From JASDSY01 sp041441465 (lineage in GTDB: Bacteria; Muiribacteriota; UBA9980), in the NCBI GenBank assembly GCA_041441465.1, contig JASDSY010000026.1, forward strand, positions 186,001 to 250,000: a stretch of DNA of 64,000 nt. Direction: 5' to 3'. Positions within the stretch are counted from its first letter, which is position 1. Every line of letters starts with the position of its first letter. The notes under the pieces are model-generated. The model searched no databases and was not told the origin of the DNA. It saw nothing but the letters and a program-made list of their open reading frames with translations. Below are positions 46,001 to 54,077 of the stretch, one piece after another. Made by a program: the position numbers and the translations under genes.

Positions 46001-49000
46001 AATATTTTGTAAAGTGAATTTGAATGAAAAATTATTGCCGGCAGTAAGATCAACGCCTGACGGCACATCCCGCAAAATCCATTCTACTTTGGTAGAACCG
46101 ACGCTTTGGGTATCAACGCCTATAGTGGTATTAGCCGCCGGAGTCCTTGAATCAGGCGTCAATCCGGCAGTTCCGTCAATCATCACAGGGCCTGTCGTAT
46201 CGACATTAAACGACCAGACGCCAGGGTTTGGAGATATAAAATTCCCCGTCCTGTCTTTAGCTGAAATATAAACGTCAATTTTGGAATCCGGCAGTGTGTT
46301 ATTATAGCCTGCAAGATTAGGCGATAACACCGGGTCATATGTTAAAGTTCCATCGTTGGCGAATGTAAAATAAGAATTCAATGTGATACTATTTTCTATC
46401 GATGACGCTAATATTGAAGAAACAACAGATAATTTCACGGATGCGGTGTCAATACCGCGGCCGGTCACATCGTCTTTTAAAAGCGCGGTAATTTTGACTT
46501 TATTATCGCTTGTGGTTGCATTCAGCAGCGGCGTCGTGCCGGACGGAGTTGTAGCCGAAGTAGTATAGGTAAGTGTAGGATTAAGGCTGTCGGTATAGAA
46601 AGTCCACGAATACGGCAAAGTTTTTCCTGTCACAAAATAGGCATTGTTAGCATAATCTTTAGATGATTTCAATGTGACTGTAACGGTACCATTGGAATAA
46701 TTTGGCGGCGGAGTAAATTTAAGCAGCTGATTTGTCTTGTCATAGGTAAGCGGTCCGCCCGGAGTGATAGTATAATCAGTACCGCCGCCGCCGTTAAAAG
46801 CAACGTTTAAAGTAACTGAGTCCGGATTCACACCGGAAGGCGAGCCGGCCGGCGAGGCATTTTGTTTATCCTTAAGCGAAAGCGTTATCGGATAATCGAG
46901 CCGATTTTCAAAAGAACCTTCAGCCGGATTAGGTGAAGACGCCAGCAATTCGACTTCGGGCGAAGTTAAATCCACATTAAACTGCCACGAATACGGAGTT
47001 AACAAATCCCAGCCTGCGCGGTTTTTACACGAATTAAGTTTAACAGCCACAGTACCTTCTACAAAATTAGGTGACGTTTCTTTCGAGCGCCAGCGGATAA
47101 CATAAGCATCGGATAATTCCGATATTACAGTAACTTCGCCGGTCATTAATTTCAAAGTCGCGCCCTGACGCACTTCGAAGCTTATAGAACTTGTGTCAAG
47201 CCCGGAATAAGTCTTCTTAACTTTAACAAAAACAGAATCGGTAGAGCCGCCTGTCGGATTAATATTATTATCCGGTACAGCCGGGTAATAGCCTTTTTCC
47301 TGATTCAAAAACGAACCCTGCGGCGGCCACGGTGAATACGGAGCTACGTTTTTAACTTCGACAACTTCCATCCTGGAGCTGTCGATAACGAAATTCCATT
47401 TAGTCGGATAAGACAATAATTTATTGCCGGCGATATCCTGAGCCTTAACCTCGCAGGTATGCTGACCCTGAGCAAGATCGGATAACGGGTTAAAGGTAAA
47501 TACTCCATTAGCGGAAACGGTAAGCGAACTTATTGTATATGCAGTATTATCTAATTTTAACTCAACCGAAGCGGTATCAATACCTGAAAGATTGTCGGTA
47601 AGCTTAAAGCTTATCACCGGGCGCGGAATTACACGAAAATCGTTTCCCGCAGGCGGTTCCGGTCCTGGCGACATTTCGGATATTTGAGGCAATGTAGCAT
47701 CGAGATTAAAAAACCATTTATTAATATTCGGCGACGGAGTTTTTACTTTATTTTCCGTACTGTCCCAGTCCAGTATATTAGTCGCTTCATCTTGCGCTTC
47801 AAGCAATTCCACGCTGACACTGCCGTCGGCAAAGCTAATCGCCGAAGGCGTAAATTTAGAAGGCTCGAACATAAGCCATTTAGTGGCCCAATCATAACTC
47901 AAACAGTTTAAAGCTGTAGTAAGCGACCAATTAGAGGAATTATTCGTAACTTTAAGTTTTAAAGTAGAAGCGACTATTCGTGTTATATCATCTGTAACTT
48001 TCATTTTGAGAATAGGCTGACGCGTATTTACCCATACTTCCTTGGTCGGTTCTGTATCCTGCGCCTGAGTGTATACGGTATGAGGGCCGCAGGTATCGCA
48101 GATAAAATGCCATATCAGCGGTCTTCCCTGAAGATCGTTATCAACTGTATCTTTAGCGTGATTTATGATTATCGAATTGGTGCCGTCGCGATAATAACCG
48201 CCAAATGACCCGTATCCGTTATTTTTCACAGGATCGAACAAAAGCTGCTGATATGTGAGCGATCCTGAAGTTTCATCGTAATAAAGATATGGATTCACTG
48301 CGCTGCTTGCCGTGGTCGGCTTAATTTTCAATTCGCCGATACCGGGCACAAGCGAAGATGGATCATAACTTATATCGCGGTTTAATACCCAGAATTCTAT
48401 TTCTGAAGTTTTAATAACGTTATTAGGCGGAACTGCTTCGCTCCATATTTTAGATGAAATGATAAATTTATTATTTTTAAATTTTGAATAATCAGGCGTT
48501 TTAGACGGATATATAGGGTCGGCAAGAGGGCCGAGAGTGTTAATCTTAAATTGTAATTCCTTTGTGCCTTCAGTGTTTCCAAGGTTATCCCACACCTGTA
48601 TGCGCACGACGACAGGGTCCGTATCATGCGCAAAAACCGGATTAGTATTTGTGGTATGGTCAAAAATCACATCGTTGCCGGACAGTGTAATTCGCGGATC
48701 GTCAGTTTTCCCTGCGACATTTCTAAAGTAATAATAATCAACACCCTTAAAATGTATCTGAATGGAAACGGTGCCACTCATACCGCAGCCGATTTCGTCA
48801 TAAGCGAGTTTCATATTAAAAGTCACGCTGTTAGTGCTCGAGTTATTAGAAGGAATGCAATTTGCCAGATTTAAAGCCGGCGCGCTGTTATCAATGAAAA
48901 ATGTTTCAGCGGTATTTGAAGTGCTGTCTACAGGTTTTAAAAATGAATCATAAGCCTGCAAAAGCACTACATCAATAGTTCCAAAATTAGAAGATGTAAT

Positions 49001-52000
49001 GTAATCGGAAGTCGGAATAAAGGTCAAAACCGGCATTGAAAATGAAAGACTAGCGTTACTGCCGGGAACAATAGGGCCATATTTAGTTCCCTGCACTTTA
49101 AGTTCAATCGTGCCTACCGATGAGTCATCATCAGTTATATTGGCGGTAATTTTTGCCAGCGTATCGTTAACATATTTATTGAATTTTTTCTTACCGGCGG
49201 TAACCGGAGTAATTGTCCAGCCGGAAACTTGCGGGCCGTCATCAGAATGAACGCCATACTTTATTACTCTCTTCTCGGCCGCGATGGCATTACCGGCAAA
49301 ATCCACGAGAGTTGATTTGATCCAGACTTCAACCGAATTACCGGGAGCGCATCCGGTATCATCATATTGCAAAACATATTTAGTCGTCGTGCCTTCCGCC
49401 GGCGCGTTTACCAAAGTAGGAGAGACAGTGGAAACGACTGTCGCCCCGTTATCCTTGGTGAACCTAATTTCAAAATCAGTGTTCGGCGACACGGCAGTCC
49501 TGAAATTATCTGTTATATCGACTTCTACCGTACGATTAGCGCTTCTTTTAAGAAAACTTGAATAAGAGTCGCTCGATGGATTACCAAAAGGTTTATAATT
49601 AGCGCTTAATGAAGCTTCAGCACCGGTCGGCGCAGTCGTATCGACATAAAAACTCCACGAATAAGGATTAGGAGTTTTTAAAGTATTTCCCCAATAATCG
49701 ACAGCTTTTGTAACTTTAAAAGTGTTCGGCCCGGAGCCTACAGCTACGCCTGGAATTAAGGTCGCATCCATATGGCTGCCGACAGGGCTGCCGGATGCGT
49801 TAACCGTAACGCCGTTAGCGGTCGTATATGTATTAGCGCCTATAGATAATTCAATCGAAGTATCGGTAATGGCAGTATCATTATCAATTATAGTGGTTTC
49901 AATTTTCGGGGTATCATCATTAGTTACGTATTCGCCTGTAACAAGCGTTTTAGATATCAGAGTGTTGTTTTTATCATATATTTTAAAGACATTCTGCGCG
50001 GTAGGTCCCCCTGAGTTATGAATGAAATATGAAAGCTTCGGGTTCTGTTCAGGCGCAATTCCACTGCTGCCGCCGACAGAAGTATTCATATAATTTCCGG
50101 CAGCATCACATCCGCTGATCCATACTTTTATAGGCCATTCGCCATCGGTCGGATCGGGTTCGCTTAATGTAAAGGAATAATCATAACTTGCCGCAATCGC
50201 CGTATTGGTAGCATTAGCGATTATAGTTTGATATTCGCCGGAATCAATGCTGCCGTTATTGTTTTTATCTATCCACACTTCTGCGGTAACTGAATTTGCG
50301 CATTGAATATTGTCGGTTACCTTAAATTTTATCGTACGGTTAGTAAATAAGAGGTGCTTGCCGCTTATATTAGAAAAATCAGTAGGATCTATAGTTACAT
50401 CTGACGGTGAAGTTTTATCGTAAATTGTGGTTTTCACATCTGAATATTTTGAAAACGAATATTTATCGCCAGTCTGGACGCGATAATAATATTTTCCCTC
50501 ACCTTTTGTAACAATGTCGGGCGTATATGTCGCGGCCGCTCCGGCGACTACGCCGCTGTCAACAATATCGGCAAAGTCTTTAAAATCAGGGTTCACTTCT
50601 TTAGAAAACTGAACATGGTAGAAACTTTGCGCGTCGCCGTCGGGATCGGAATGTGTCCACGTAAGGCCCGTATTGGATTTTATGAAATCAGGAAGTACGG
50701 TAACAGAAGGTTGATTCGGCGCCTTCGAAGTAAAATAAACATAAGTCGCGCCTTTTTTATCGTTCGGAAAAACAGACTCAGTCGAAGGCCAGCCGGCTAC
50801 CTCGCCGACAATAAGCTGAGAACGTGAGCCGCTGTTTAAGTTTCCTATTGCAAGGCCAAATCCGAAAAAAGAATTTTCCTGAATTCTTTTGAAATTACCC
50901 TCGGTTTTGAAAGTCGAATGATAAAACGGCTTCGTATTGTCGCCAAGGTTAAGAGTAGTGCCTGCCGCATAATTAAGGCCGTGAACCAAATAAACGAGGC
51001 CTGATTTAAAAGCCGAATAATCGTTTTTTCCGGTTATTTCAGATCCGAGCGGGGCAGAAACAGCGATATCGTCCAGGCCGTCGCCGTTTATATCGCCGCA
51101 GGCAAGCGAATATCCCATAAGTTCAACCGAGTAAGCCGCCTGAATGTTTATTTCAAAACTCGAGGCTGCCATAGTATAACTGTTTCCGGCTGTATAAAGC
51201 GAGCTCATAATATCGCCGCCATAAAATACCTTCACACTGCTGTTGGTAGAAGTTGAATAGGACGAAATTACTATGTCTGACTTATCTGCGCTTGAGTTAT
51301 GGAATTTACCGGATGTCATGGCATGGCCAAACCCGCCCGGCGCAGTTCCGGTTATAAATTTAACGTTATTAATCGAAGTCAACGCTTCGTTAGTATCGGT
51401 AGCGCTCCAGCCGTTTGAAGTATTGCCGACTGTAGCGTCAGGAATGATCGTAACACGCCCATTTGAGGAATAATCAGGCTCGCCGATTAATAATTCTTTT
51501 TTTGTATCTGAAGAATTGCCGTAAACATTCGATGCCATAACGGAAGCGCCAAAACCGGTAGCGCCGGAAGTATTTTTTATGATATAGCCGTCGCTTATTG
51601 TCATATTGGCGGCATCAATAATAGTCGGATCATTGCCCGGCACATGAGACGCAAAAGCCGTTTTTCCCTTTATTACATAAACCGCGCCTTTACCGGAATC
51701 ATAACCTGGGCAGCCGATTATTATATCATCGACGCCGTCGTTATTGACATCGCCGCTGGCCAGAGAAATGCCAAGCCTTTGCGGAGACGCCGAATTGAGT
51801 ATTGAAATATTGCCGCCGCTGATATTTTGAATTCTTACTGCAAAATTTTTCATATCGTTAGCGTTGGACATGTTAATAACGTTACCGCTTGTATTTGAAA
51901 TAGGGACATTCGTCGAAGCTATAGGGTTAAAAGTGCCTAAACGTTGGAATAAAATCAATACTTCAGAAGCTCCGGCAGTTTTGGCGCAAGCCATAATAAC

Positions 52001-52483
52001 AGCTTTTTTTCCGTTAATAGTTCCCGAAGTCACCGCATAGCCAAGAAAGTCGCCGACATTTCCCCAAATATACCCGACTGAACTACCCGAAGTGTAGTTA
52101 CCGAAAGTTTTATAAAAATTAGAATCAGGCGAAGTTGCGCTGACAGGACCGAAAGCTACGGTTAAAAGCCCATTGCAATTATTATTGGAACCGCCCCAAT
52201 CGCCGAAATGATACGGCGCAGCCATTATCAAATCGTTATTTCCGTCTCCGTTAAAGTCGAGCACCATAGGCCGGCCGCCGGCATACCTGAAAGTTTCGTT
52301 AAAATAATCATTGGCATAAAATATTTTAACGTCGGTATTTTGAGGCGTATAATAAGGCGAAACACTGCTGTTGGAATTGACGGTATCCACATATTGAAAC
52401 GCATAAGAAAAGTCAGGAATTAAAAAAAACAGAAGCCCGAAAGTAAAAACACCGGTTAAAAATAAGGCCATAGTTTTTTTCAT
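37010..52483 (-). CDS. Giant secreted protein with FG-GAP propeller and about 26 Ig-like modules
   Basis: About 5,157 residues. I start at ATG 52483, 11 bases after GGAAGG; a GTG at 52493-52495 touches that site. Signal peptide MKKTMALFLTGVFTFGLLFF precedes an FG-GAP beta-propeller (about 30-600) with calcium loops DFNGDGNND, DVNNDGVDD and DINGDGLDD, as in integrin alpha chains. Then follow about 26 modules of roughly 100-110 residues, each ending in a motif like PYSWSFYVDTTAP or KWKFYVS. A Big_5-like unit (PPKVLSYAPYNNQENVSL) and two copies of a GWNM(I/V)S/AIP domain are near the C-terminus. No sortase motif or anchor is visible. Likely an adhesin or surface fibre; function unproven. Confidence 0.9.
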   Translation of the reverse strand: MKKTMALFLTGVFTFGLLFFLIPDFSYAFQYVDTVNSNSSVSPYYTPQNTDVKIFYANDYFNETFRYAGGRPMVLDFNGDGNNDLIMAAPYHFGDWGGSNNNCNGLLTVAFGPVSATSPDSNFYKTFGNYTSGSSVGYIWGNVGDFLGYAVTSGTINGKKAVIMACAKTAGASEVLILFQRLGTFNPIASTNVPISNTSGNVINMSNANDMKNFAVRIQNISGGNISILNSASPQRLGISLASGDVNNDGVDDIIIGCPGYDSGKGAVYVIKGKTAFASHVPGNDPTIIDAANMTISDGYIIKNTSGATGFGASVMASNVYGNSSDTKKELLIGEPDYSSNGRVTIIPDATVGNTSNGWSATDTNEALTSINNVKFITGTAPGGFGHAMTSGKFHNSSADKSDIVISSYSTSTNSSVKVFYGGDIMSSLYTAGNSYTMAASSFEINIQAAYSVELMGYSLACGDINGDGLDDIAVSAPLGSEITGKNDYSAFKSGLVYLVHGLNYAAGTTLNLGDNTKPFYHSTFKTEGNFKRIQENSFFGFGLAIGNLNSGSRSQLIVGEVAGWPSTESVFPNDKKGATYVYFTSKAPNQPSVTVLPDFIKSNTGLTWTHSDPDGDAQSFYHVQFSKEVNPDFKDFADIVDSGVVAGAAATYTPDIVTKGEGKYYYRVQTGDKYSFSKYSDVKTTIYDKTSPSDVTIDPTDFSNISGKHLLFTNRTIKFKVTDNIQCANSVTAEVWIDKNNNGSIDSGEYQTIIANATNTAIAASYDYSFTLSEPDPTDGEWPIKVWISGCDAAGNYMNTSVGGSSGIAPEQNPKLSYFIHNSGGPTAQNVFKIYDKNNTLISKTLVTGEYVTNDDTPKIETTIIDNDTAITDTSIELSIGANTYTTANGVTVNASGSPVGSHMDATLIPGVAVGSGPNTFKVTKAVDYWGNTLKTPNPYSWSFYVDTTAPTGAEASLSANYKPFGNPSSDSYSSFLKRSANRTVEVDITDNFRTAVSPNTDFEIRFTKDNGATVVSTVSPTLVNAPAEGTTTKYVLQYDDTGCAPGNSVEVWIKSTLVDFAGNAIAAEKRVIKYGVHSDDGPQVSGWTITPVTAGKKKFNKYVNDTLAKITANITDDDSSVGTIELKVQGTKYGPIVPGSNASLSFSMPVLTFIPTSDYITSSNFGTIDVVLLQAYDSFLKPVDSTSNTAETFFIDNSAPALNLANCIPSNNSSTNSVTFNMKLAYDEIGCGMSGTVSIQIHFKGVDYYYFRNVAGKTDDPRITLSGNDVIFDHTTNTNPVFAHDTDPVVVRIQVWDNLGNTEGTKELQFKINTLGPLADPIYPSKTPDYSKFKNNKFIISSKIWSEAVPPNNVIKTSEIEFWVLNRDISYDPSSLVPGIGELKIKPTTASSAVNPYLYYDETSGSLTYQQLLFDPVKNNGYGSFGGYYRDGTNSIIINHAKDTVDNDLQGRPLIWHFICDTCGPHTVYTQAQDTEPTKEVWVNTRQPILKMKVTDDITRIVASTLKLKVTNNSSNWSLTTALNCLSYDWATKWLMFEPSKFTPSAISFADGSVSVELLEAQDEATNILDWDSTENKVKTPSPNINKWFFNLDATLPQISEMSPGPEPPAGNDFRVIPRPVISFKLTDNLSGIDTASVELKLDNTAYTISSLTVSANGVFTFNPLSDLAQGQHTCEVKAQDIAGNKLLSYPTKWNFVIDSSRMEVVEVKNVAPYSPWPPQGSFLNQEKGYYPAVPDNNINPTGGSTDSVFVKVKKTYSGLDTSSISFEVRQGATLKLMTGEVTVISELSDAYVIRWRSKETSPNFVEGTVAVKLNSCKNRAGWDLLTPYSWQFNVDLTSPEVELLASSPNPAEGSFENRLDYPITLSLKDKQNASPAGSPSGVNPDSVTLNVAFNGGGGTDYTITPGGPLTYDKTNQLLKFTPPPNYSNGTVTVTLKSSKDYANNAYFVTGKTLPYSWTFYTDSLNPTLTYTTSATTPSGTTPLLNATTSDNKVKITALLKDDVTGRGIDTASVKLSVVSSILASSIENSITLNSYFTFANDGTLTYDPVLSPNLAGYNNTLPDSKIDVYISAKDRTGNFISPNPGVWSFNVDTTGPVMIDGTAGLTPDSRTPAANTTIGVDTQSVGSTKVEWILRDVPSGVDLTAGNNFSFKFTLQNISGNSITDTSTSAIAIVNNGNGNYKFTYSLPNTNITGAMIGDSCTCTVEILDINDASAFKYALQKKSTNKWTFYINNSAPTAILPYPPDGSIVKDNSVEVGIKLFHAFGIDTSTVEFLYNGNMAQFPASPESYYYEYVEATKLLRFKPNNDVLDPAHVDYRWNEGTNTVILKHAKEKKTFKDLPAFVSWSFKVDTKAPLASGIATNLTSPDIQIVNGNNYINKSNFDVLFSLTDDYGGASAGTGSGINLNTIKITVKNPSNISTSYNWGDPQLTYNGANTLKFTSASAYSAAGTWEITLDTAQDNAGWDYIVNSGSTKPLKYTFSIVSAPPVASIIQPLINSSIADDAYYEIKILLEPASGSPGIDTNSVILNITENGVNNRGDIKIIAGSGLTYDTVTHVLKFAAPTGVPLSEGKINVTLKQAKDKLGQNYTSSPYPLSWNFYLDLNAPELDYSIVTPVNNGIVTQKTQEVVVYIDDGQFGSGIDTNSIRLLPIYYEIGVVSQKTFDTVEIGTNLSLEDSPAAGQPNRKKLTFKPIPEYDDGTAEITLLELKDNAGHSYKIIPASPAVAKPYKLKFTVDLNAPKILDSTLIYKYKLNYNEDGTFKSPASSEILLSQTEAKYINQNDGTISVKIDDGRGSQVNVSTIKLKVLGNVYQCGVDPELNYDTKSLLLTYKPKAANPYPEGSVTVELLQCNDNAGYNGAGSPSGITPPNYKFTFVCDTVRPIAYNQIPQQGSYISDTASTYISVILKDVTSGIETSSVLIRNASNSKEFKINSIIYNPQTYVLLVRPDFGKYKDGSAVDDCTVEVQISGCFDRCANPLTGQPITWQFLLDTKAPTVDMIKPPASARRTKNKDLEFQFAENGSGIDGASIKLSLQYPDLTGRTFTLQDASPNNYLEYDTVTKILKFNKTGLNILPEGTISVSLKGSDLNNHEFSGNWQFQLDTKPPYVIAGSETPPSGSTVGDSLSVIILKVKDDLGKIKLTDNALYMKIVNSNIADASSTFYYSGTPGSPVTFNEDSGEIRFIPENFSGYTNGKKGFSDGPVDIYVTVKDDLENTLSNYHWSFNVNSSTPYVTGSKLVWSSGEAKSGDIINKLGKDTAVLRFDLKTSNSTLLDKSSIRVSINGGAEQAVNDSTIKYTAKGSPLGVTGSLEIAVNSFSLLDNDGPVTVTLKTLKNDLNVAMPTPYNFSFTVDNTGPAVVSVEPADNSVVTNAAVSVKVKINEVNDVDLTQTTFVVNGHEITNSGMSYDKPTKLITFNIASTVLTKYSAGLNNIALKEVKDIAGNSLQNKPKQWKFYVSEAGPAVYLDSFTPKDITTANSNSIISFKLNQTGAITGVTEINDSSFNVTVKNIKSSGGETSWNIIGTDEVHGVTYNKSTFVYSIDPVKYIGSGVNPISTLFEDGTITVTINEVKNFAGNSLQAKPIQWSYYLDKKGPYVVTNSLLCGSIENTISSKSPVLKFAVRDYNNKSNIDKLSFKMGIQYYTSKDTTTEVPILSNDVRISYSVELGEFIFDPSKSSPVLTLPDGTATVVLKELTDSLGNILEPGSKNSFSFVVNTLGPIARNPWPSSGNVVKLTDEISFALSSEISLIDVSKPVKVVVNSKEYSTISDSSLFDISGINNSSKQYRLILKVSQIPASYRPGSGQVTCAITDAYDLLGNRIRPSDDSRLGASNSWSFINDVTPPVMSMPYPPNRGVIGVSDTTVSVTIIDSYSKVKTDSIKIRVNETNEITIPAGNFNSAAGKMEYKLQLNSMVNGINTLEVTAVSDELGNAITKSYIWNVYYDKEPPFVAAGSMSPANGSIGNTLRPTISFELKDNPQAIFGVSYTGDINSSTIRVRIRNIDFGGNVKADKTLKVGDPGVIYFKPKVSIDVASAGLTFSEGSCEITVLGGSVDGVADSYGNRMVSDYKSVFAMIASGPYVFGDTTPARNSTVTNNKQVIKMQLTSDKSQIKLSTLKLAVGGITYSYNAGSTLITYTDSDDTLTFNPTAGGITLREGSIEVKIIACEDELGNKLQADTLGLNPWYFKVDTTGPTATVGANPSSPNYPTSIAVTAKPNETIVGVPRLKAKFGTSAPIEIPIVPIIIDSVTYYTGTLEASSITAEPVTFIFAGKDSNGNETETEVKNLSLAKTKISMPYNIKPQKYYFFSLPLVPVSTDVNTMFSALTPGTYTIWDGIGSSSKVTTTIKPGVGYWLFSSASSDIALEAGGYEMSSPMTKFEIDLKPGWNMVAIPYAARVNAEKCTIFKKFSNGSTSEVPVFSVQNTFTDHAFWSYDYDYNLKTTFSLNHRTGHLMPFCGYYIYSNEYCVLRIPPVFVTNEEVNKYPIPPYGLTLQKSPSDDKNLWYKVSVACQNFKDDYNYFGLSEFASENLANDVELDVMKPYAKELARGGYISSYFNLVKDGTKYASYFQKVEAVRKRWNFNVETDSANQKATISWQALRDTITTFDYELILYDKTDGSTVDMKKYSSYTFTTSAAARQFSIIFNPVGTGGSGGGQSDTTPPKVLSYAPYNNQENVSLTTTLNVYFDKKLNSSTTYNSITLNDLSSGAIVKGKIYYNDSLYEVAFKPDVNLAQGTSYQAVIENIKDNAGNTMTKTIWRFSTAAVDSEDKNVSFSVSKGWNMISVPLYPKAKTIPEIFSSITSQFILYGRKGNQILIYNGDYLDSPMAVEPGRGYWLYMNNDSSIEVKIDGNTLPSTAAYFEIPLVKGFNQLAVPFNYSNNETVNNLNFKFRLNDANASVDDVYVATGKGVIRNNIYTFNKSGVSGSIVTGLLTDTTFKLKKTDAFFIYSNVDNLILRIYRVPQTALSSKKLMALAAKYPNLQRFIGAPAGGRSPKITLDESKYWRVNIGIETANKQFTDSCGFFGIDYVGEDGIDMCDVIKLMPPDPYVAMYFNKTAAGESYVLSSDVRAPLTSPAGSGTASLKWSFDVVSRGVDYQDGYLYWDAKAMPAAGTFMLVDKTLNTETDMRKNPRYKLAIDGNKHNFEIIYTPEMK

Positions 52484-52537
52484 AATTAAAAGCACCTTCC
52501 ATTTATAAAAAAAATAAAATACGAAACAAAAATAAAA

Positions 52538-52569
52538 AAACAGGGAATTTTAACAAAAAATCCCTGTTT
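52538..52569 (-). terminator. Terminator after the GT51-like gene (minus strand)
   Basis: AAACAGGGA (52538-52546) pairs with TCCCTGTTT (52561-52569); on the minus strand it is followed by T's. It also overlaps the expected start of the giant-gene transcript. Confidence 0.75.
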
Positions 52570-52571
52570 AT

Positions 52572-52580
52572 ATTATATCA
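52572..52580 (-). promoter_or_regulatory. Extended -10 promoter for the giant gene
   Basis: Minus-strand TGATATAAT, identical to the nonamer upstream of the diguanylate cyclase at 6489-6497. The transcript would start near 52565, about 80 bases before the giant gene's ATG. Confidence 0.5.
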
Positions 52581-52618
52581 TAAAGTTATTAAAAGAAAAA
52601 TAAATTTATTAAGTAATT

Positions 52619-53395
52619 TTAATAATTAAATTTTACATTATCGCAATTTATTTCATTAAATTCTGTTTCATTGATAAAACCTGCTTTTTTCATGTTATAT
52701 AAAGTTTGTTTTTTTATTTTTTGAGCCGTTTCGGCATTTTTGTTCAATTCTTTTTTCGTATCATTTTTAAGCATCGAAGATAAAATAGCGCATTCGGAAG
52801 ATGTAAGCTCAACCGGTCTTTTATTAAAATATGCCGTAGCGGCCTCTATAATTCCCTTTTTACCTTCAAATTCCGAGTTATTGGCATAGATTTCAAATAT
52901 TTTTCCCTTGCCGAGTTTAAGTTCCATTTTGAATGCAAGCATTGACTCGCGCAGACGTTCTATGTACTCCTGAAAAAAAGAAGACTCGCCGCCAAAAAAA
53001 GATTTTAATTTTTCAGGCTGCCCGACTTTTTCGAGCGCCATCCTGGCCACGCGCTCGGTTATAGTCGGAGTATACTCGATATTTTTATTGCCAAGCAGCA
53101 AATTTTCACTAACATATTTATAAAGACCCTGGAAATCAATTCCTTTGTGTGTAAAATAACACGGATCAAAATTAGCGGCAACCGATTTCACAAAAAAATC
53201 AGGCATATCACGATACTCGACGCTTAAAATTTTATCAGAATCCATAGCTTTAATAAGGTCAGTTTCAGGCAGGCCCGTGTAAATTTTCACTAACACGCCT
53301 GTAAATGCCATAATACAAAATGCTAAACCAACCGAAAGCCAGAATAAAGCAGCAAACAAACTATAGACTTTGCTCTCTTTAAATACTTTCATCAT
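52619..53395 (-). CDS. GT51-like peptidoglycan glycosyltransferase, probably inactive
   Basis: A 258-residue membrane protein: one N-terminal membrane helix (about 14-38) and a GT51-type domain as in class A penicillin-binding proteins and MtgA. Recognisable parts are FTHKGIDFQGLYKYV (81-95), TITERVAR (111-118), the membrane-side helix, IFEIYANN (167-173) and AAATAYFNKRPVELTSSECAILSSML. The key motif 1, normally E-D-x-x-F-x-x-H-x-G, reads NFDPCYFTHKG, so the first catalytic glutamate is replaced by Phe76; the second glutamate (E168) is kept, and GGSTITQQ reads YTPTITERV. It is short, with no transpeptidase domain. Regulatory or scaffold role is possible. It is upstream of the giant gene on the same strand. 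Confidence 0.75.
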   Translation of the reverse strand: MMKVFKESKVYSLFAALFWLSVGLAFCIMAFTGVLVKIYTGLPETDLIKAMDSDKILSVEYRDMPDFFVKSVAANFDPCYFTHKGIDFQGLYKYVSENLLLGNKNIEYTPTITERVARMALEKVGQPEKLKSFFGGESSFFQEYIERLRESMLAFKMELKLGKGKIFEIYANNSEFEGKKGIIEAATAYFNKRPVELTSSECAILSSMLKNDTKKELNKNAETAQKIKKQTLYNMKKAGFINETEFNEINCDNVKFNY

Positions 53396-53517
53396 AATCT
53401 ATCGCGCTCCCCAGTTTATGTTACTTTAATTTTTTGGAATTTAACTACTATATCGACTTAAGTATAAAAACTTTAACAAAAAAATGAAATTACCTGCGCT
53501 TTTTTAAATACGAGGTT

Positions 53518-53547
53518 GTTGACTTTTTATGCCATATTTGATAAAAT
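53518..53547 (+). promoter_or_regulatory. Promoter for the DUF2760-Hsp70 cassette
   Basis: TTGACT (53518-53523), 18 bases, TAAAAT (53542-53547). It lies upstream of the true DUF2760 start at 53589, which rules out the in-frame ATG at 53529 inside it. Confidence 0.6.
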
Positions 53548-53588
53548 CACTGATTAATATAATATATAAGACGGAGGAAAAACTTATT

Positions 53589-54077
53589 ATGAACTTGACA
53601 CCCGACATGATGATTTCAATAATAACAGGAATTGTAGCAGGTTTTGCCGCAGCCATAGTGGTTATAAAAACTAGGAAAACTGTAAAATCCGAAGAAAAGA
53701 GAGCCGATGCAGTTCAGCTGCTCGGACTTTTACAGGAAAAAGGCCGATTGATAGACTTTTTAATGGAAGATATAAAAGGATATGATGACGCGCAGGTTGG
53801 TTCGGCAGTTAGAAATATACATGACGAATGCCGTAAAATTTTGAACGATTATTTTCCGCTCAAACCGGTAATTAATGTAAGCGAAGGCGACAAATACGAA
53901 GTAAGCGAAGGATTTGATCCGTCTGAAATCAAACTCACGGGCAATGTCGGAAGCAAGCCGCCGTTTAAAGGAACCGTACAGCATTCAGGCTGGGTTATTT
54001 CGGAAATAAAATTAGCGCCTAAAAATTTTACAGGCAACAATAAAGTCGTGGCCCCGGCGGAAATTGAAATATCATAA
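53589..54077 (+). CDS. DUF2760 protein, partner of Hsp70-like proteins
   Basis: A 162-residue protein with one N-terminal membrane helix (about 6-26; MMISIITGIVAGFAAAIVVI) and the DUF2760 core: AVQLLGLLQEKGRLIDFLMED, GYDDAQVGSAVRNIHDECRK, LTGNVGSKPPFKGTVQHSGW and a VVAPAEIEI end. This family is known only by its constant linkage with the two Hsp70-like proteins that follow here. Start at 53589 is set by GGAGG ten bases upstream; a longer frame from 53529 overlaps the promoter. It probably tethers or regulates the chaperones at the membrane, an inference. Confidence 0.9.
   Translation: MNLTPDMMISIITGIVAGFAAAIVVIKTRKTVKSEEKRADAVQLLGLLQEKGRLIDFLMEDIKGYDDAQVGSAVRNIHDECRKILNDYFPLKPVINVSEGDKYEVSEGFDPSEIKLTGNVGSKPPFKGTVQHSGWVISEIKLAPKNFTGNNKVVAPAEIEIS

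Noticed and set aside
37010..52483. CRISPR-like or tandem DNA repeats in the giant gene
   Set aside because: The repeats are protein-level modules with diverged DNA; no regular short identical repeat with spacers was seen.
53529..53588. N-terminal extension of the DUF2760 protein
   Set aside because: It spans the -10 box of the promoter at 53518-53547, and GGAGG fits the ATG at 53589.
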